A DNA stretch of 64,000 nt. Source: Armigeres subalbatus (Eukaryota; Arthropoda; Insecta; Diptera; Culicidae). Position 1 is the first letter of the stretch; each line of letters begins with the position of its first letter. The translations under genes and the position numbers were made by a program. Under the pieces are notes generated by a model that saw only the letters and a program-made list of their open reading frames with translations, searched no databases and was not told the DNA's origin. Positions 34,858 through 46,354 of this stretch are shown here, in pieces. The stretch is from the NCBI RefSeq assembly GCF_024139115.2, contig NC_085141.1, positions 170,450,994-170,514,993 of the forward strand. The letters are read 5' to 3'.

Positions 34858-35170
34858 GTTTCGTCTTTGACGTTCGGTTTCAGCTACTTTTATTTAATCT
34901 CAACTTGGGGTTAAATAATAGTGGGGTTAGGAATATGTTTTTTTACTTAATTTTTCAACAAATTGTCACCTATATGGATTCCCATTATGCATTTTTCACA
35001 ATGTACCCTGTGTTTGTCACCTATATGGATTCGCATTATGCATTTTTCACAGTGTACTCTGTGTTTCATCTTTGACGTTCGGCTTCGGCTACTCTTGTTT
35101 AATCTTAACTTAAGGTTAAATTATGGTTGGGTTTACAGTGCACTCTATGTATCGTCTTTGACGTTCGTAC
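34858..35170 (+). repeat. Local tandem repeats
   Basis: A unit beginning 'tcgtctttgacgttcgg' and followed by 'ctacttttatttaatct' recurs at about 34,861, 35,067 and (partly) 35,152. Between them, a 51-bp unit starting 'gtcacctatatggattc' is duplicated side by side (about 34,967-35,065) with a few substitutions. Open frames here are translations of the repeat. Absent from copy A. Confidence 0.8.
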
Positions 35171-36267
35171 ATTGTTACGTCCTCAATGTTTTTGTGACAA
35201 CTCTTTTTAGTCCCTAGTTTAATGCGTGTGAGCCTACATAATTGGCTTTCTTATAAATGGTATATCACATGCATTCGCATTGTGTGCGTTTTATTGCGAT
35301 CTACCAAATGTATTGTATGTATGTATTATTGAATGTATCCTCCTTCTCCAGAAACCTGTTCCATTCTTCTTTCCAACTTAACTTCCTCTTCCTTTCCATT
35401 TTTCACTTCCTTTTCGTCAGGTAAATTATGAGAAAGGCCAGTGAAGGCGATGGCACAAATTTCCCAAATTGATGGGAACGTGCCTCCTGAGCCGACGTTC
35501 TGATACCTCTGCCGTACTCCACCCAAATAGCTTGATATTTTGCACATTACTTGAAAACTACAGAAACTAGCCTTGTACTAAAACTCAATTATGCCGCTTG
35601 TAATGTGGTCAAGAAATAAATGTTGAGGACGAGAATAGATGTGCTGCCAAAATGGTTCTTATTTCTATTGCGAAGTTATAACCTTTTTTACAGCGCCCGG
35701 TGACGTAGGTTGTGACAGTGTGCGATATTGATTTACTTTTGGAATATTTATTTTTCTCTTCCTGACAAGGCTGCAAAATTCACGAAGGTTGTGATCTTCA
35801 CGGTATTTTAAATAATCGTGAATAAAAATGCCAACTCATTCTTCAATATTTCATAATAATTATAACGATTCACCCTTCTAGCAATATAACTACCCTTCTC
35901 GTGTGTAGCACATTTTTGTTATTTTTGTACGCTGCAAAATAACATATCTAGTCATTGGTTTTACTTGTGATTCATATGTAAAGGTGACACGTTTATTTAT
36001 GTTATGGAAATGGTTTAATTTTGCTTATTGAGATAGATTGAAAGGCAGTCTCATAGATTTCAACAGGCGTGAAAAGTTCATATTCATGAAGAAATATTAT
36101 TTTAAACGTGAGAAATATTTCTCAAACTCCTACACCAGCTTTTGAACATCGCATTATAAACAGTATATCATCACTAGTGGCACCAGCTATGGTCATTTGA
36201 TGAAACACCACTTAGTGCAAGAACGATGCCTTTTATTACAATAGCGTTAGCGACAAGTGATGTAATA
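35171..36267. other. Spacer; duplication resumes at 35,508
   Basis: 35,171-35,507 is B-specific with no gene visible. From 35,508 it matches A 6,739 onward, including 'ccacccaaatagcttgatat'. No coding region is seen. Confidence 0.5.
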
Positions 36268-36465
36268 CAGGATTTTGTTTTACACGATTTTTTTCGCTCG
36301 TATTTTTGATCGTGTGACTTCAATTTGCCACCAATCTCTTCGCAACATGTTTCAAAAAATCCAGAATAAATCAAAGAAAAATCACATGACAATTAATATG
36401 CGTTAAACATTTAGGATGAGTGGAAAATTGAGAAAATGTAAATCGTGTAAAAACAAAATCCAGTG
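36268..36465. mobile_element. TA-flanked MITE, present in copy B only
   Basis: The ends are inverted: CAGGATTTTGTTTTACACG at the left and the complement of CGTGTAAAAACAAAATCCAG at the right, flanked by TA. Copy A has the near-uninterrupted site at about 7,459. It is 198 bp with no transposase. TA duplications are typical of Tc1/mariner-related MITEs. Confidence 0.88.
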
Positions 36466-37575
36466 TACACATAAATGTAAACAACATTAATTGGACAATA
36501 ATACATCTTTCGACTAACCCATCTGTTAACCGACGTTTTTATTCGAGTATGAATTCAATTATATTTCATTTATTTAATTTCATTTGTTCGAACCTAAATA
36601 AGTTCCATTCAGCATATCCATGGCGCACAACATGCAAGCGTAAAAAGCAAACATCTGTAACTCACTTCTAAATCACATAACACAGTGTCCTCCAAAAGTG
36701 CCATTACGTGTAACGACCGCATCCACCTAATGTGGATACACTAATTTCAATGCACACACTAATGGGGCATGGCCAACCTACAAACACTGCAGATTAGACT
36801 GACCAAGGCATGGAATACTCACTCCTGTATATGAGGCATCCATACATTTATTGTAACCCTTTCTATACGATGAAATCCTACCAAATCATCACGACGTTTC
36901 AATCATTTCGAAATTCACTAAAGAAAATTGGATCAGTCTACTGCCAACAGAGCTTAGAGTTCTATTCAAAAGTTGGCGCTTTGCGCGTTTCGACCAAATC
37001 CAGAAATATTATAATCACGGATAACTCTCGCAATCAAACACATCTGAGAACCCTTTTTGCAGGTTTCCAAGCAAGAATCGTACGGTGTGTCTCGAAATCG
37101 TAAATCTTTGGATCGCAGTTGTCGAAACTGTGTAATTTCTCCCATAAAAGAGTGGCATACCAACATCAGCAACGTGAACAATTTCGTATTAGAAGCGGAC
37201 AGGCGGGCTTTGTCAGCTGTAACAAAAAAAAAGAAAAAGAGTGCGGGACTGACTGAAAACTTCTTTATGAGCACACGTTGAGTGAAGTTAGACACTTTAT
37301 GGCTTGGCAAAACTTGTCTTGGTGAAAATTGCATCGTGTAACAACAGGTGGATTCATACGAAAGAAAACCAAAAAGAAAAACACCGTTCAGGGAAGAAAA
37401 GCAAGTGACAACTCGAGAGACAGATAGACAGCAAAGTAGGAAAAACGAAACTCAGCAAGTGTTACAATTATTAAGTAATTCGAGCGATTATCTTCTGAAC
37501 ATACACACCCACACAATTGAGTGGAGCCGACATCAGGCGGATGGTGGCCGACATTAATCGCGCATTACGCTAGTC
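36466..37575. other. Duplicated spacer
   Basis: Matches A 7,460-8,534. Frames of 70-120 codons overlap on both strands here (for example 36,810-37,103 plus and 36,966-37,334 minus). None has a recognisable domain. Confidence 0.5.
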
Positions 37576-37902
37576 GTGTGTGAGGGGAGATCTACTTCTG
37601 GAGTGAGGGCGGCAGCATTAGGCTTCACGGCAGCACGCGACTTTTCCAGCAAGAGAAATGGAGGAAGAAAAAGGCCTGCAATTGTGGATTATCTTTCGAA
37701 TGTAAGTATCACTTTTGAGCTGAATTCCGTACCTAAACAACCGAGATGGGTTAAATCTAGTGGCAATGGTGGAGCCATTCGATATGCATTCGTGCAATCA
37801 TCGGTAATTGAGCGTAGCAATGAAGCACACCAGTGGGATGTTATTCAATCTGCCAATGAAATCTACAAATTGTGCATGAAATTGTTCGGGTTTACTAGGT
37901 GA
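37576..37902 (+). CDS. Possible exon of unknown gene, low confidence
   Basis: A 108-codon open frame with mixed, non-repetitive amino acid content (RPAIVDYLSNVSITFELN, SGNGGAIRYAFVQ, NEIYKLCMKLFGF). It begins at a GTG and lacks an early ATG, so if real it is an internal exon. A donor-like AG/GTGAAT sits at 37,899. In a different frame, ATG at 37,658 follows 'caagagaa' and gives MEEEKGLQLWIIFR up to a strong GTAAGT donor at 37,702, which would be a first coding exon. Upstream sequence is locally GC-rich, like a 5' UTR. Copy A has the same region with disabling deletions. I recognise no family. Confidence 0.3.
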   Translation: MCEGRSTSGVRAAALGFTAARDFSSKRNGGRKRPAIVDYLSNVSITFELNSVPKQPRWVKSSGNGGAIRYAFVQSSVIERSNEAHQWDVIQSANEIYKLCMKLFGFTR

Positions 37903-40900
37903 ATACTGGCATTAAAATCTACTTACCTTTCAATGTTTCATTATTTGATATTATTCGACAATTTTATTGGGACAGTTCATACCTGTAATAATTTGAAAAA
38001 ACAGCAATTAGCAAAATACGTTTAAACGAGAAAAGCAAAAAGGTGCAAATAAATTAAATTTTAGAACAATTATGCCAAAAATAAATCCATTAGTGATAGA
38101 TGGAATTATACATTTCAGCAAGAAGAATCAAAACTGCAAAAAAACTGTGATGCGATTATGGTGCAATGGTGCGAAGAATGGATACCCCTCGTAGCGCATT
38201 AATAGTTGGATGGACTGTGTTCTGTTCATAGAGCAGACGTAGCCAAGGTCTAGTTACCTTGGACGTAGCTACGTAACCTTTGATGCATTTGGCGAATGTC
38301 TGTTGAAGCTAATTCTTCACGATTTAGCTTCAAGGTGGAGCTGATTCTTCCATTAGAGATATGTGAACAGTGAGATTCGAAGCATGACCTTAGTAGTTTT
38401 GACTGGCTTAAAATGCTCCATCATTGCATGACTAGTGGTTGTGTTGCTGATCAATCTCAATGTATTTGGATTTACTGAAGTAAAATTCAATAAAATTCAT
38501 GCACGGCTAGTATTAAAAAACATCTTGGAAATTGTATTTACGAGCATTTTCTTGTTAGCATTCATATTTATGGAAATAAAAAAATATGACACTTATATTA
38601 AATCGGCTGTGCAGGCTTGAAATTGGGAGATAATTCAAAATTCATCAGAAATCAAATTATTCAGCAATAAATAACATGATCAAATAAAAGTTTGAATTCA
38701 CAAAAAGGAAGAAACGGGGTCAGCCGTACCAACCGTTCAAGATTTAGAGGGTATATAAAAGGTGACGTTGGGAGTACCACTGAAAGAAGATTTGTGATGC
38801 TCAAAAAAATGTTAAAAACTTTTTATTTGTCCACTTGAGCAATTTAAGTGTGTTCAAGACAAATTCATATTAAAATCCAAATAGGGATGACTATTAGAAT
38901 TGAAAATAAAATTAATTTAAAAAATGAGAACTCACACAGATAACAACTACTTGAGTTCCAGTCAGTTACTGGTCAAGTGGTCTAATGGATAACAGATATG
39001 CCTCACGCACGAAAGGTCCGCACCATTATCCTACTTTGTAGCTTGCATATGGTCCTCATGTTCTAGCAATCGGTAGAACTGGATTTCATACCGCATACAC
39101 TTCTTCTACTCTATATATATTTAATTTGACTAGTACATCTAGCAGTAACTGCTGAATTTCTAAATGAACGAGAGCTTGTTTCTACGTGCAGTTTGTACAC
39201 AATCAATTGCTTTCAAATCTAATTGGCAACTACTTAGGCAAGAAGAATCTCTGCCATAGAACATAATAGCCCAGATTCCAATGAAATTCCGCATAAACTC
39301 GTGGCAAGTGCAGAGGTATGTTCGACTTACAATGGGTGAGTGACTGCATCATCGATCTAGGCAGGAATTTCAAATTCATTTTGAAGCGAGTTCTGCAGCT
39401 TTGTAGCGATAATGTTTAGTATGGGTCCGAAATTATTAGTGAAACCCACCCTTGCACTTTTCATGGTAGAAAAGTATTTGATTATGAAACAAAACCGTGG
39501 GATTGTTATCAAAAATTCAGAAATCCTATAAAACTGTAATTTTTAAAAGGAAGAGAAAGAGGCAATCTTGAGTTCAAGTATTTTTGAATTTAAGCAGAAT
39601 TTCTTTATATTTTTTCTTTTAATTATATTAATATTGTAAAGGAAAAAGTTGGAAATTTCACAGTATTTTCTTCGCAAGAGTAGTTTTTACGCCGGAACAC
39701 ATATGATCCTTCTTCTTTTGTCATGTTGGTCTTTAGATAACGATGGGGGTGGTAAATAAAAAGTAAATGGATAAATTAATAAGACTCATCAGTTTTCTTA
39801 AACAATTTTCTGGAAAAACTCAATATTTTATTTATTTTCCCAATCAAATTTTAAATTTCCCTTGAGCAATTTGGGATTTGCCTATGAAACTCTTATTAAT
39901 TAAAAAATATCAAGATTTGACAAGCTGCATAGTTACAAGAAAAAATGTTTTTTTTTGTTGAATATCTTGGTTGTGCGTTTTTTATTGTTTTATTTTCCGT
40001 CGGCCTATATTTTCCCGAAGACAACCACAGACACAGATGCCAAGAAGACGGCTCCACCTGGAGCCAACATATCCGCTGTGACATAGAACCCATTTCATTG
40101 ATCACTGTCGAAAAGCCAATAAGTACACCGAGTTAAATGGATGGCCAAGTTTCAGAGCGAAATTGAAGTCACGAAGAAGTAAAGAGCAACTTTTGGCTCA
40201 AAAAGCACTAAGCGGTCATTTATCCTAAACCTTCATTTCAGTTATGACAAAAGACAGATATATGAAGCTTCACATTTTTCAAAATATTTTTCTTATCCCA
40301 GAACGATGTACCTAACAAAACTTAGTCAACAGATTCAAAATAGTAGAAAAAAGTGTCTTTAGTGACTTGATCTTGAAAAAAAAGAGCAGTGACTTACCCG
40401 AACATTCATAACCCATAATAAGTCGAATGAGTCACTACTCAATACCAGGCCTGACAATTGAATATAAGCTGTTGGTTTTCTGTACAAGAACAGCTAATTT
40501 GGTCATAATGGAGTAGCAACTACGGGCGGCCCATCAAGATCAAGTTCAACTGATTTGATTGGAACACGGCTGAGTAATGGAGGCCAACATCGGAAATATG
40601 GGCAGGGGATTTCATTTTTTTGTTTCTAAGCGCTTGAGCACAGCCGAAAATTGCACACTGTATTGAAAACTAATGATTTATTCTACCTTGAAGCCAAAGA
40701 ATTATAATTTTTTTCAGGTCTCTCAACAAGTCAACACAGTTTTTTCTTACAAAAAATGGCAATTCAAAAGGGCAATCGAATTTCTGAAAAAAAAAAAGAT
40801 TTTCCAAATCATCCAATCACACGATGTGTTTTTCAATATTAATCATTATGGAATTTATTGTTCATGTTATTTATATCTTGATAATTCTTATTCTTTCAAT

Positions 40901-41583
40901 TCAAAAAGCGAAACATACATTGGCCATCGTGAAATTTTCGATTTTCTTAATACATCATCTTATTTAAACGAAGCTAAGCATGTATTCTTTATTCAGATCT
41001 AAATGGTAGTGACGAAACCAATTTTATCCCTGTCATTAAGTTAAAGATAATGATCCTCATGGGTAGGTACAAGGAGTGGACTTTGCAAAAGCGTTGCAAA
41101 GACACAAAGCAAATGTTTCCTTTAGCTCTACCGCTTAACCAAATTACCGTGCACCTATTCGATTTACCGTGTCACTTCAACGACCAAACAATCGCAAATC
41201 CGGAAGTATTAAAACATATTCTTGCCAACCGTAATTGAACAGACAGCCAACTGAGTTAAATGCTTATTGTAGTGCATGTTCCGACCAAAGCCATCATCCT
41301 GTACACTACTGTCAGGTTCCCTTTTGTTTCTTTACGAAAGCAAATCGAATTGAACTGTAAACCCGCAGCGGCGTGAGGCCAAGCCAATCGATCGCCATTT
41401 CGTGATTGACAGCATGTTATTTCTTAAGTTATTTTGATTTGATTTCTTTGTCGCTGTGGGGTCAGGAAATCAGATCACTCAATGACTTGGATAAAAGTGG
41501 TGTTGTTTTTTCGCAACCTGATGCAATTGTGGTAGGGAACAAAGTAAGGAATGTGAGATCACTGATAAAATGCACCAAGGATC
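37903..41583. other. Duplicated non-coding block (copy B)
   Basis: Matches A 8,846-12,085. A stretch at about 39,645-40,086 is present only here; it has no inverted ends. A 109-codon frame at 40,673-41,002 is Phe/Lys/Ile/Asn-rich, is not open in copy A, and is not called a gene. Confidence 0.5.
38751..38760 (+). promoter_or_regulatory. TATA-box-like site conserved in both copies
   Basis: GGGTATATAAAAGG is a strong TATA match and is retained in copy A at about 9,651. No initiator consensus was found 25-35 bp downstream and no coding region follows, so function is uncertain. It may be a chance match in AT-rich DNA. Confidence 0.2.
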
Positions 41584-42289
41584 GTTTCATATATTGTTAC
41601 ATCCACATATATTCTGGAATTAAGAGGCAGACTGTAAATTAATAGACACATGAAGAAGTAATGAAAATCATGTAAAATAGTGTCTAATGTATAAATAAAC
41701 TACAATGTATGTAATTACAGCTGGAGTGTAAAATAATTTTTTTATATTTTTTTGAATATTAATTGAAACTGCTTTATTTTTACATGCTCGTGTAAGTAAT
41801 GCACGGGGACCAAAATCTAAGGTATCACACCAAAAAATTATTAATGTTACAGGTGACGTGATTGAAAAAACTGACACAATAACGCAAGACGTAATATGAA
41901 TTAAGATGTATTTCTCAGTCAATTTGGATGCACACGAAAGTTTCAGTTCAATCGGCACAGTTTCAATGAAAAACAAACTGAAATTTACATCCCTCGAACC
42001 CAAAGCATAATGAAATGAAATGACAACACACGTACCCAAGCAGCCGACGGGTTGAAGCAATGAACATATAGCGTACGCGGAAGAATGTAGAACTTGTTTC
42101 ACTTTGATCTTTGCTTTCTCATGAAGCGGTGATGGCTGGGTGGTAACGTGAGTGGCGCTCACGCAGCGAACCAATGTTCAATTCCCGTCTGGTACTTTAT
42201 CATTTTTATATTCAATAATACAGCCGTGTAAATTTAAAAGTGGACCTAGTTAGCATTAGCATCAACATTTAGCATTTAGCAGTTCGCAC
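41584..42289 (+). other. Copy B-specific insertion with a tRNA-like Pol III head
   Basis: Part of the 1.46-kb block missing from A. At 42,131-42,192 a tRNA-like segment carries an A box (GATGGCTGGGTGG) and a B box (TGTTCAATTCCCG), so a tRNA-derived SINE on the plus strand is likely. A 168-codon frame on the opposite strand (41,668-42,174) is hydrophobic but covers this SINE head, so I regard it as spurious. Confidence 0.45.
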
Positions 42290-42703
42290 AAATTCGTAGG
42301 TGGTACAAGCCAAGACTATTGTATGAGAGTAGTATCCCTTTCATCCGTTACCACAGATATTGATTTTGGACTAATCACTAACTCTTAGATATGGGAGCAA
42401 TGCACTCTCGAATAGTCGAGATCTGCCCTGGCCACGTCCTTGCGAATGCTGAGGAAGGGAAGGATGGTTTGTTGGACACCTACCTAAGAAAGATGCAGAG
42501 AACTCTACGACCTCTCATAGGTGCCACGGGAGGTTTTGGGATTGTGTGGAAGGTTATAACAGTAGGAATCGTTTTGGTATAACGTGAAACACAGAAAGAA
42601 CTTAGATAGAAATACAAAGTAGGAAAGGGACGAGCCTGGAATTGAACCCACGACCTCCTGCTTATAAGGCAGAAGCGGTAGCCATTAGACCACCGAGCTC
42701 GTC
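42290..42703 (-). mobile_element. tRNA-Ile(UAU)-derived SINE, near complete head
   Basis: The antisense head at 42,629-42,703 folds as a tRNA: acceptor GACGAGC with GCTCGTC, D arm GGT with ACC, anticodon stem TCTGC with GCAGG around the loop CTTATAA (anticodon TAT), and T arm GTGGG with CCAGG-type pairing around TTCAATT. The discriminator base is C. A body of about 340 bp follows to the left with no coding capacity. It is distinct from Feilai and related to 1,352, 31,121 and 31,592. Absent from copy A. Confidence 0.75.
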
Positions 42704-43049
42704 GCAATTTAAAAGTGGACCTAGTTTCACATTTATCATGACACAATTGCGCATCAATAATGATGCTCGTGGGTGTCGGTTTCGAAGCATCTAAAATTAC
42801 TTGGCTTTTTCGAAGTGTGTAGCCTTGAGCAATAGGCGGCGATAAATATAAAGTTTCTCTACATAATGCAAGATTTTCATGAAGAATAACGAATTTTTCA
42901 CAAAACAAAAATAAATTAGCGTTTTTAAAGCAAAATTTGCAATTGTAAAAGCACAATTTTGCATGAAGAAATCAAAATAGTCCATTGAAAAAAACTACAA
43001 AATTTCCATAAATAAATCAATATTAGCAATAAACAATTACAACATTTTC
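42704..43049. other. AT-rich end of the B-specific insertion
   Basis: Repeats a short tail phrase ('aaaagtggacctagtt') also found at 42,235, so the 42,235-42,726 SINE may be bounded by a target duplication (approximately 'aatttaaaagtggacctagtt'). The remainder contains A-rich phrases similar to 62,400-62,900. No gene is visible. Confidence 0.5.
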
Positions 43050-43133
43050 CGAGACCGGCAATCAAACCCAGCCTCCTTCAGCATGGTCTTGCTTTGTACT
43101 CGCGCATCTTACCGCACAGCTAACGAAGGCCTT
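43050..43133 (-). mobile_element. Feilai-like head fragment (copy B of 12,108-12,182)
   Basis: Antisense head with 'gaccggcaatcaaacccagc', 'catggtcttgctttgtac' and 'cgcacagctaacgaaggcc'. Better preserved than in copy A. The tail and most of the body are missing. Confidence 0.7.
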
Positions 43134-43955
43134 GTGATCTTACATTTGTGATATTTATGACTAGGTACAGGAATCATAAGAGTGAGTGGTCATAGAGAAA
43201 ATCTCATATATCGGCAGCTACGGAATGGCATCGTGTAGTCTCGCCTGCAACAATGTGGGATGTGAATAAACTACTGATATTAGATAACCCGTTTCTTAAT
43301 CTATGTGTGCAAACCAGTAGTTAAGCTGCACTAGCGTTGGATAATTTGACAATTATAGTTTTTTTTCGTAATAGTGGTACCAGATAGGTTATTTTTTATT
43401 GATGTGTTGTGATACTTGATGTATGAACACAAAACGGAATGGCAAACATCATATGGTTCAAGGTAGCTGAGACAAATATGTGCTTCTGTAGCAGGTATAA
43501 GGTGCATCGTGGCCTACAAACGAAGGTTTCATATAGATTTCAAGTGGTTTCATATAGATTTCATATAAATTTCAAGTGCTAATATAATTCAAGTATCGAA
43601 TTGTAAATACGTTACATGTTTGTAATTTATTTTTTGTGTGTTTTATTGGTGCTGGTGTTTACCTTCGCTCTGGAATCATTTTTTTATTATTTCTTTCGGA
43701 CAAGAATCTTCATTACTTTAATTACTTACTCCAAAAGAGGGACTAATTCTAAAAAAAGAAGTTTGCTAAGCATTCCATCAATATTTCCGGGTGGCTCCTG
43801 TATGGAAAAGTGTTCAAAAACTTGTTTTTGATTAGGCTGTGAGAAGAAGTGAAGTGCAGTGATAATCGCGGTGGGATATTAAATTGGCACTTATCTGCTG
43901 ATCTATCCCAGAGTGTGATCCAAAGTGTACGGCCCCGACATCATCTTCTCACATA
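43134..43955. other. Duplicated spacer with a B-only part
   Basis: 43,134-43,470 matches A 12,183-12,530. 43,471-43,927 is B-only and includes a repeated phrase 'gtttcatatagatttca' (43,526 and 43,549) and a 71-codon Phe-rich frame with no domain. No gene is called. Confidence 0.45.
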
Positions 43956-44085
43956 TCTCGCTTAACTTTTCAAAAGGACCTAAGTAACATTTTTTCATGA
44001 ATTAATTTGAGTACTGCAATCAAAAGCTTTCATGTTTTTCTGTTGATTGCGCTATTCAAATTAATTCATGAAAAGTTGAGCAAGA
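43956..44085. mobile_element. Palindromic MITE with TA duplication, copy B only
   Basis: 130 bp. The ends are TCTCGCTTAACTTTTCA and the complement of TGAAAAGTTGAGCAAGA, with inner arms 'tcatgaattaatttgagt' and its complement. TA flanks it at 43,954-43,955 and 44,086-44,087. The same site in copy A carries the 3.2-kb RTE-like LINE instead. Related to the nested MITE at 4,923-5,055. Confidence 0.88.
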
Positions 44086-44087
44086 TA

Positions 44088-44430
44088 TCTTCTTCTATTC
44101 TTAATTTTTTATGTATAAATGAATTTCTGTCTGTCTGTTTCATCAGCGTGCAAATTTGTATGCACAAGATTTTGGGACAGGGAAAGATTCATAAGATGGT
44201 TCGATACTCCGAAAATCCGAGAATTAATCAATTTTAGGCAAAATGAAGTTCGTCGGGGCTGCGAGTCTTCTTCTTACATACATAAAAATGAATTTCAGTC
44301 TATCTGACCCTTATAGACACGGAAGGTTCTTAAGATGGTACGAGACCCTCTCCCTCTGGAAGGGGAAATCCCATGCAAATAAAACAACATTTGGCGTGTG
44401 AAAAAGAAGTTTTGAAGTTTGCTTTGTGAT
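44088..44430 (+). repeat. 'Aaatgaatttctgtctgtctg' repeat, Helitron-like start (copy B)
   Basis: Two partial copies begin near 44,113 and 44,285 with 'aaatgaatttctgtctgt' and 'aaaaatgaatttcagtct'. They are followed by 'gagaccctctccctctgg' and 'catttggcgtgtg'. Same arrangement as 15,765-16,120. A Helitron-related origin is possible; no 3' end is seen. Confidence 0.35.
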
Positions 44431-44716
44431 TACATTTCACAGTGTTGTTTTTGTCGATTTCGTGTGCTTTTTAATAGCATCGTGTCTGTTGATTTGTTCG
44501 CTGTAGTTTGTACGAAGAAGACGTTAGATTTGAAAAGGGCTACTTTTGCGGAAACCTGTGAAAAGAATAAACCACCAAAAAATGAGTTAATAATTTCACT
44601 TTTCCATCCAATCCAGATATACACCTAGTGTATTCGTTGTTGTTTGGTCTACAGGGGTCTCCAGTAGCCTTGCAACCAAAGGCGTACGATTGCCAATCCG
44701 GAGATGGCGAGTTATA

Positions 44717-44871
44717 CCCAGCAAACACAAGATCGTATATTATAGCGAATAAGTGTACAAAGTGGAGGCCATATACGCACATTTTACATGCAGTCAAATT
44801 GAGGAATGCGCCTATATCGCCTCCACCATGTACACTTAATCGCTAGCATATGCGATTTTGTGTTGACTGGG
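44717..44871. mobile_element. TA-flanked MITE, copy B only, clean empty site in A
   Basis: 155 bp with ends CCCAGCAAACACAAGATCG and the complement of CGATTTTGTGTTGACTGGG (close match). TA occurs at 44,715-44,716 and 44,872-44,873. The uninterrupted site in copy A is 'gagttatattcttgg' at 16,376-16,390 with a single TA. It has no transposase. Because both alleles are visible, insertion after the A/B split is the simplest reading. Confidence 0.93.
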
Positions 44872-45717
44872 TATTCTTGGTCCGGTCTAGGATGTTTTCG
44901 GGTTGGAAACACCCTGGACATAGTGTATCCGTTGTACTTGCCACACAAGATACATAGTCATGCCATGGCGGGTAAGTTGAAAAGCAGACCAAGTTCCAGT
45001 TGAAATGTAGAGCCACCCCAGCCAATAAAAGGATATGCCAAACCCTTAGGATATGCAACACAGACCCTTACATAGCAACTCGATTAACTTAGCTGATGTC
45101 TGTATGTGTGTATGTGTATGTTATACACACTTTTTGGAATTATAAAAAAATAAAGCGGCATGGAAAATTCCATGGGTTTGGCAAGGACTTAATTGTTTGC
45201 TATTGAAATTTAGTGCAATCGAACATAGTGTTCTAGAATTATTTGAAAAGCGTTGTTTTTACAGTTTTATTGCGATATTCAAAATATTGACTATGTTTAC
45301 ATACTTGATTTGTCAATAAAAAAAAGCTCATTTTAACTAAATGCTGTGAGACGGTGTCGATCTTTTTTATTTTTTTGAAACAAAAACAGAGTAGGTAATG
45401 CACCTATCCTTTCGCATTACAGATTGTATTGAGAATAACAAAAAAGGAACTGAACTTCTCAAACAATTTTTGAGAGAAATTTCTTCATAAATTCCTGTGG
45501 TTATCGCTTTGGGAATTCCTGCAGAAATTATTAAATAATTAAGCGAATTTCTGTGGAAACTATTAGGCTTTTTTCCTATTCTATTAGGAATTTTTCACAA
45601 AAATTTTTGCGCTTATCACTCTCGGAAAGCCCTTCAACAATTTCTTTCGGGAATACATGAGTAAGAGAGTGAGTCTTTTAGGTGAATTCCAGCCTTCCGG
45701 AAATTCTTTCATAAATT

Positions 45718-46354
45718 CTACTGTGTACTGTGATTTGAACTTGTAAATGCAATCTAGTTCTATTGGTGTCCGTTTGTGGCATGCATGAAATTAGAATTAT
45801 ATTTAGGAGCTGCTACCAGTAGTTCAAATTATGGAACGAATTTAGTTCAAATCCTGATCGGTGACGTTCAAAAACTCAATTTCCGTAAAAATACAGTTTT
45901 TTAAATGAAATTAAACAATCTAGAATGTTTTAAGCAAGATGATGAACTAAGCTTTCATATAAACTAGAGTTTGCAGTAGTAACATTTATGTATAATAAAA
46001 TAAATGAACTTTGTGTTGACGACTCGTCAAACGCCTTGCAATTTGATTAAAACCATGGCAGTCTATATGTCTCAATTAGTTAAATTTCGTTTCTTTCTTA
46101 GCACTTACACGTTCTGTGTTGCAACTACTTACTCCAATCTGCTCAACCGGTTCATCTAAGGCTAAACTAATGTCATTTCTACAATTAGGAACTTTAGAGC
46201 AATAATTTGGAATTCAAATATTTAGCATAAGTAATTTTTAGTAATTTGGCAAATCACCACTTAGCACACAACGTTATTGCTTTCGACAATCCGCTGTATC
46301 TAATTCTCCTCTTTGTCAATAGTTTTAATGACAGCTTGAATGACGTCTCTAACT
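45718..46354. other. Spacer after the duplication
   Basis: AT-rich, with no match elsewhere in the window that I can see and no coding or RNA signature. Confidence 0.5.

Larger units (their letters stand above)
30011..45717 (+). repeat. Long duplication, copy B
   Basis: Same order and orientation as 1-17,196, and generally longer base by base because it lacks most of A's small deletions. B-only insertions are at 30,592-31,200 (SINE), about 33,301-35,507 (replacing about 1.0 kb of different sequence in A), 36,268-36,465 (MITE), 39,645-40,086, about 41,584-43,045 (SINEs), about 43,470-43,927, 43,956-44,085 (MITE) and 44,717-44,871 (MITE). The spacing between equivalent points drifts from 30.0 kb to 28.5 kb because of these insertions. 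Confidence 0.9.

Noticed and set aside
34858..35170. CRISPR-like array of spaced repeats
   Set aside because: Only two or three diverged units; the 51-bp duplication is side by side and there is no conserved short repeat with unique spacers.
40673..41002. 109-codon frame
   Set aside because: Phe/Lys/Ile/Asn-rich as expected from AT-rich DNA, and not open in copy A.
41668..42174. 168-codon hydrophobic frame on the minus strand
   Set aside because: It overlaps a tRNA-derived SINE head on the opposite strand and lies in an insertion absent from copy A; no domain.
42629..42703. Functional tRNA-Ile gene
   Set aside because: The fold is tRNA-like, but it continues into a repeat body and has relatives with altered anticodons, so it is a SINE head.
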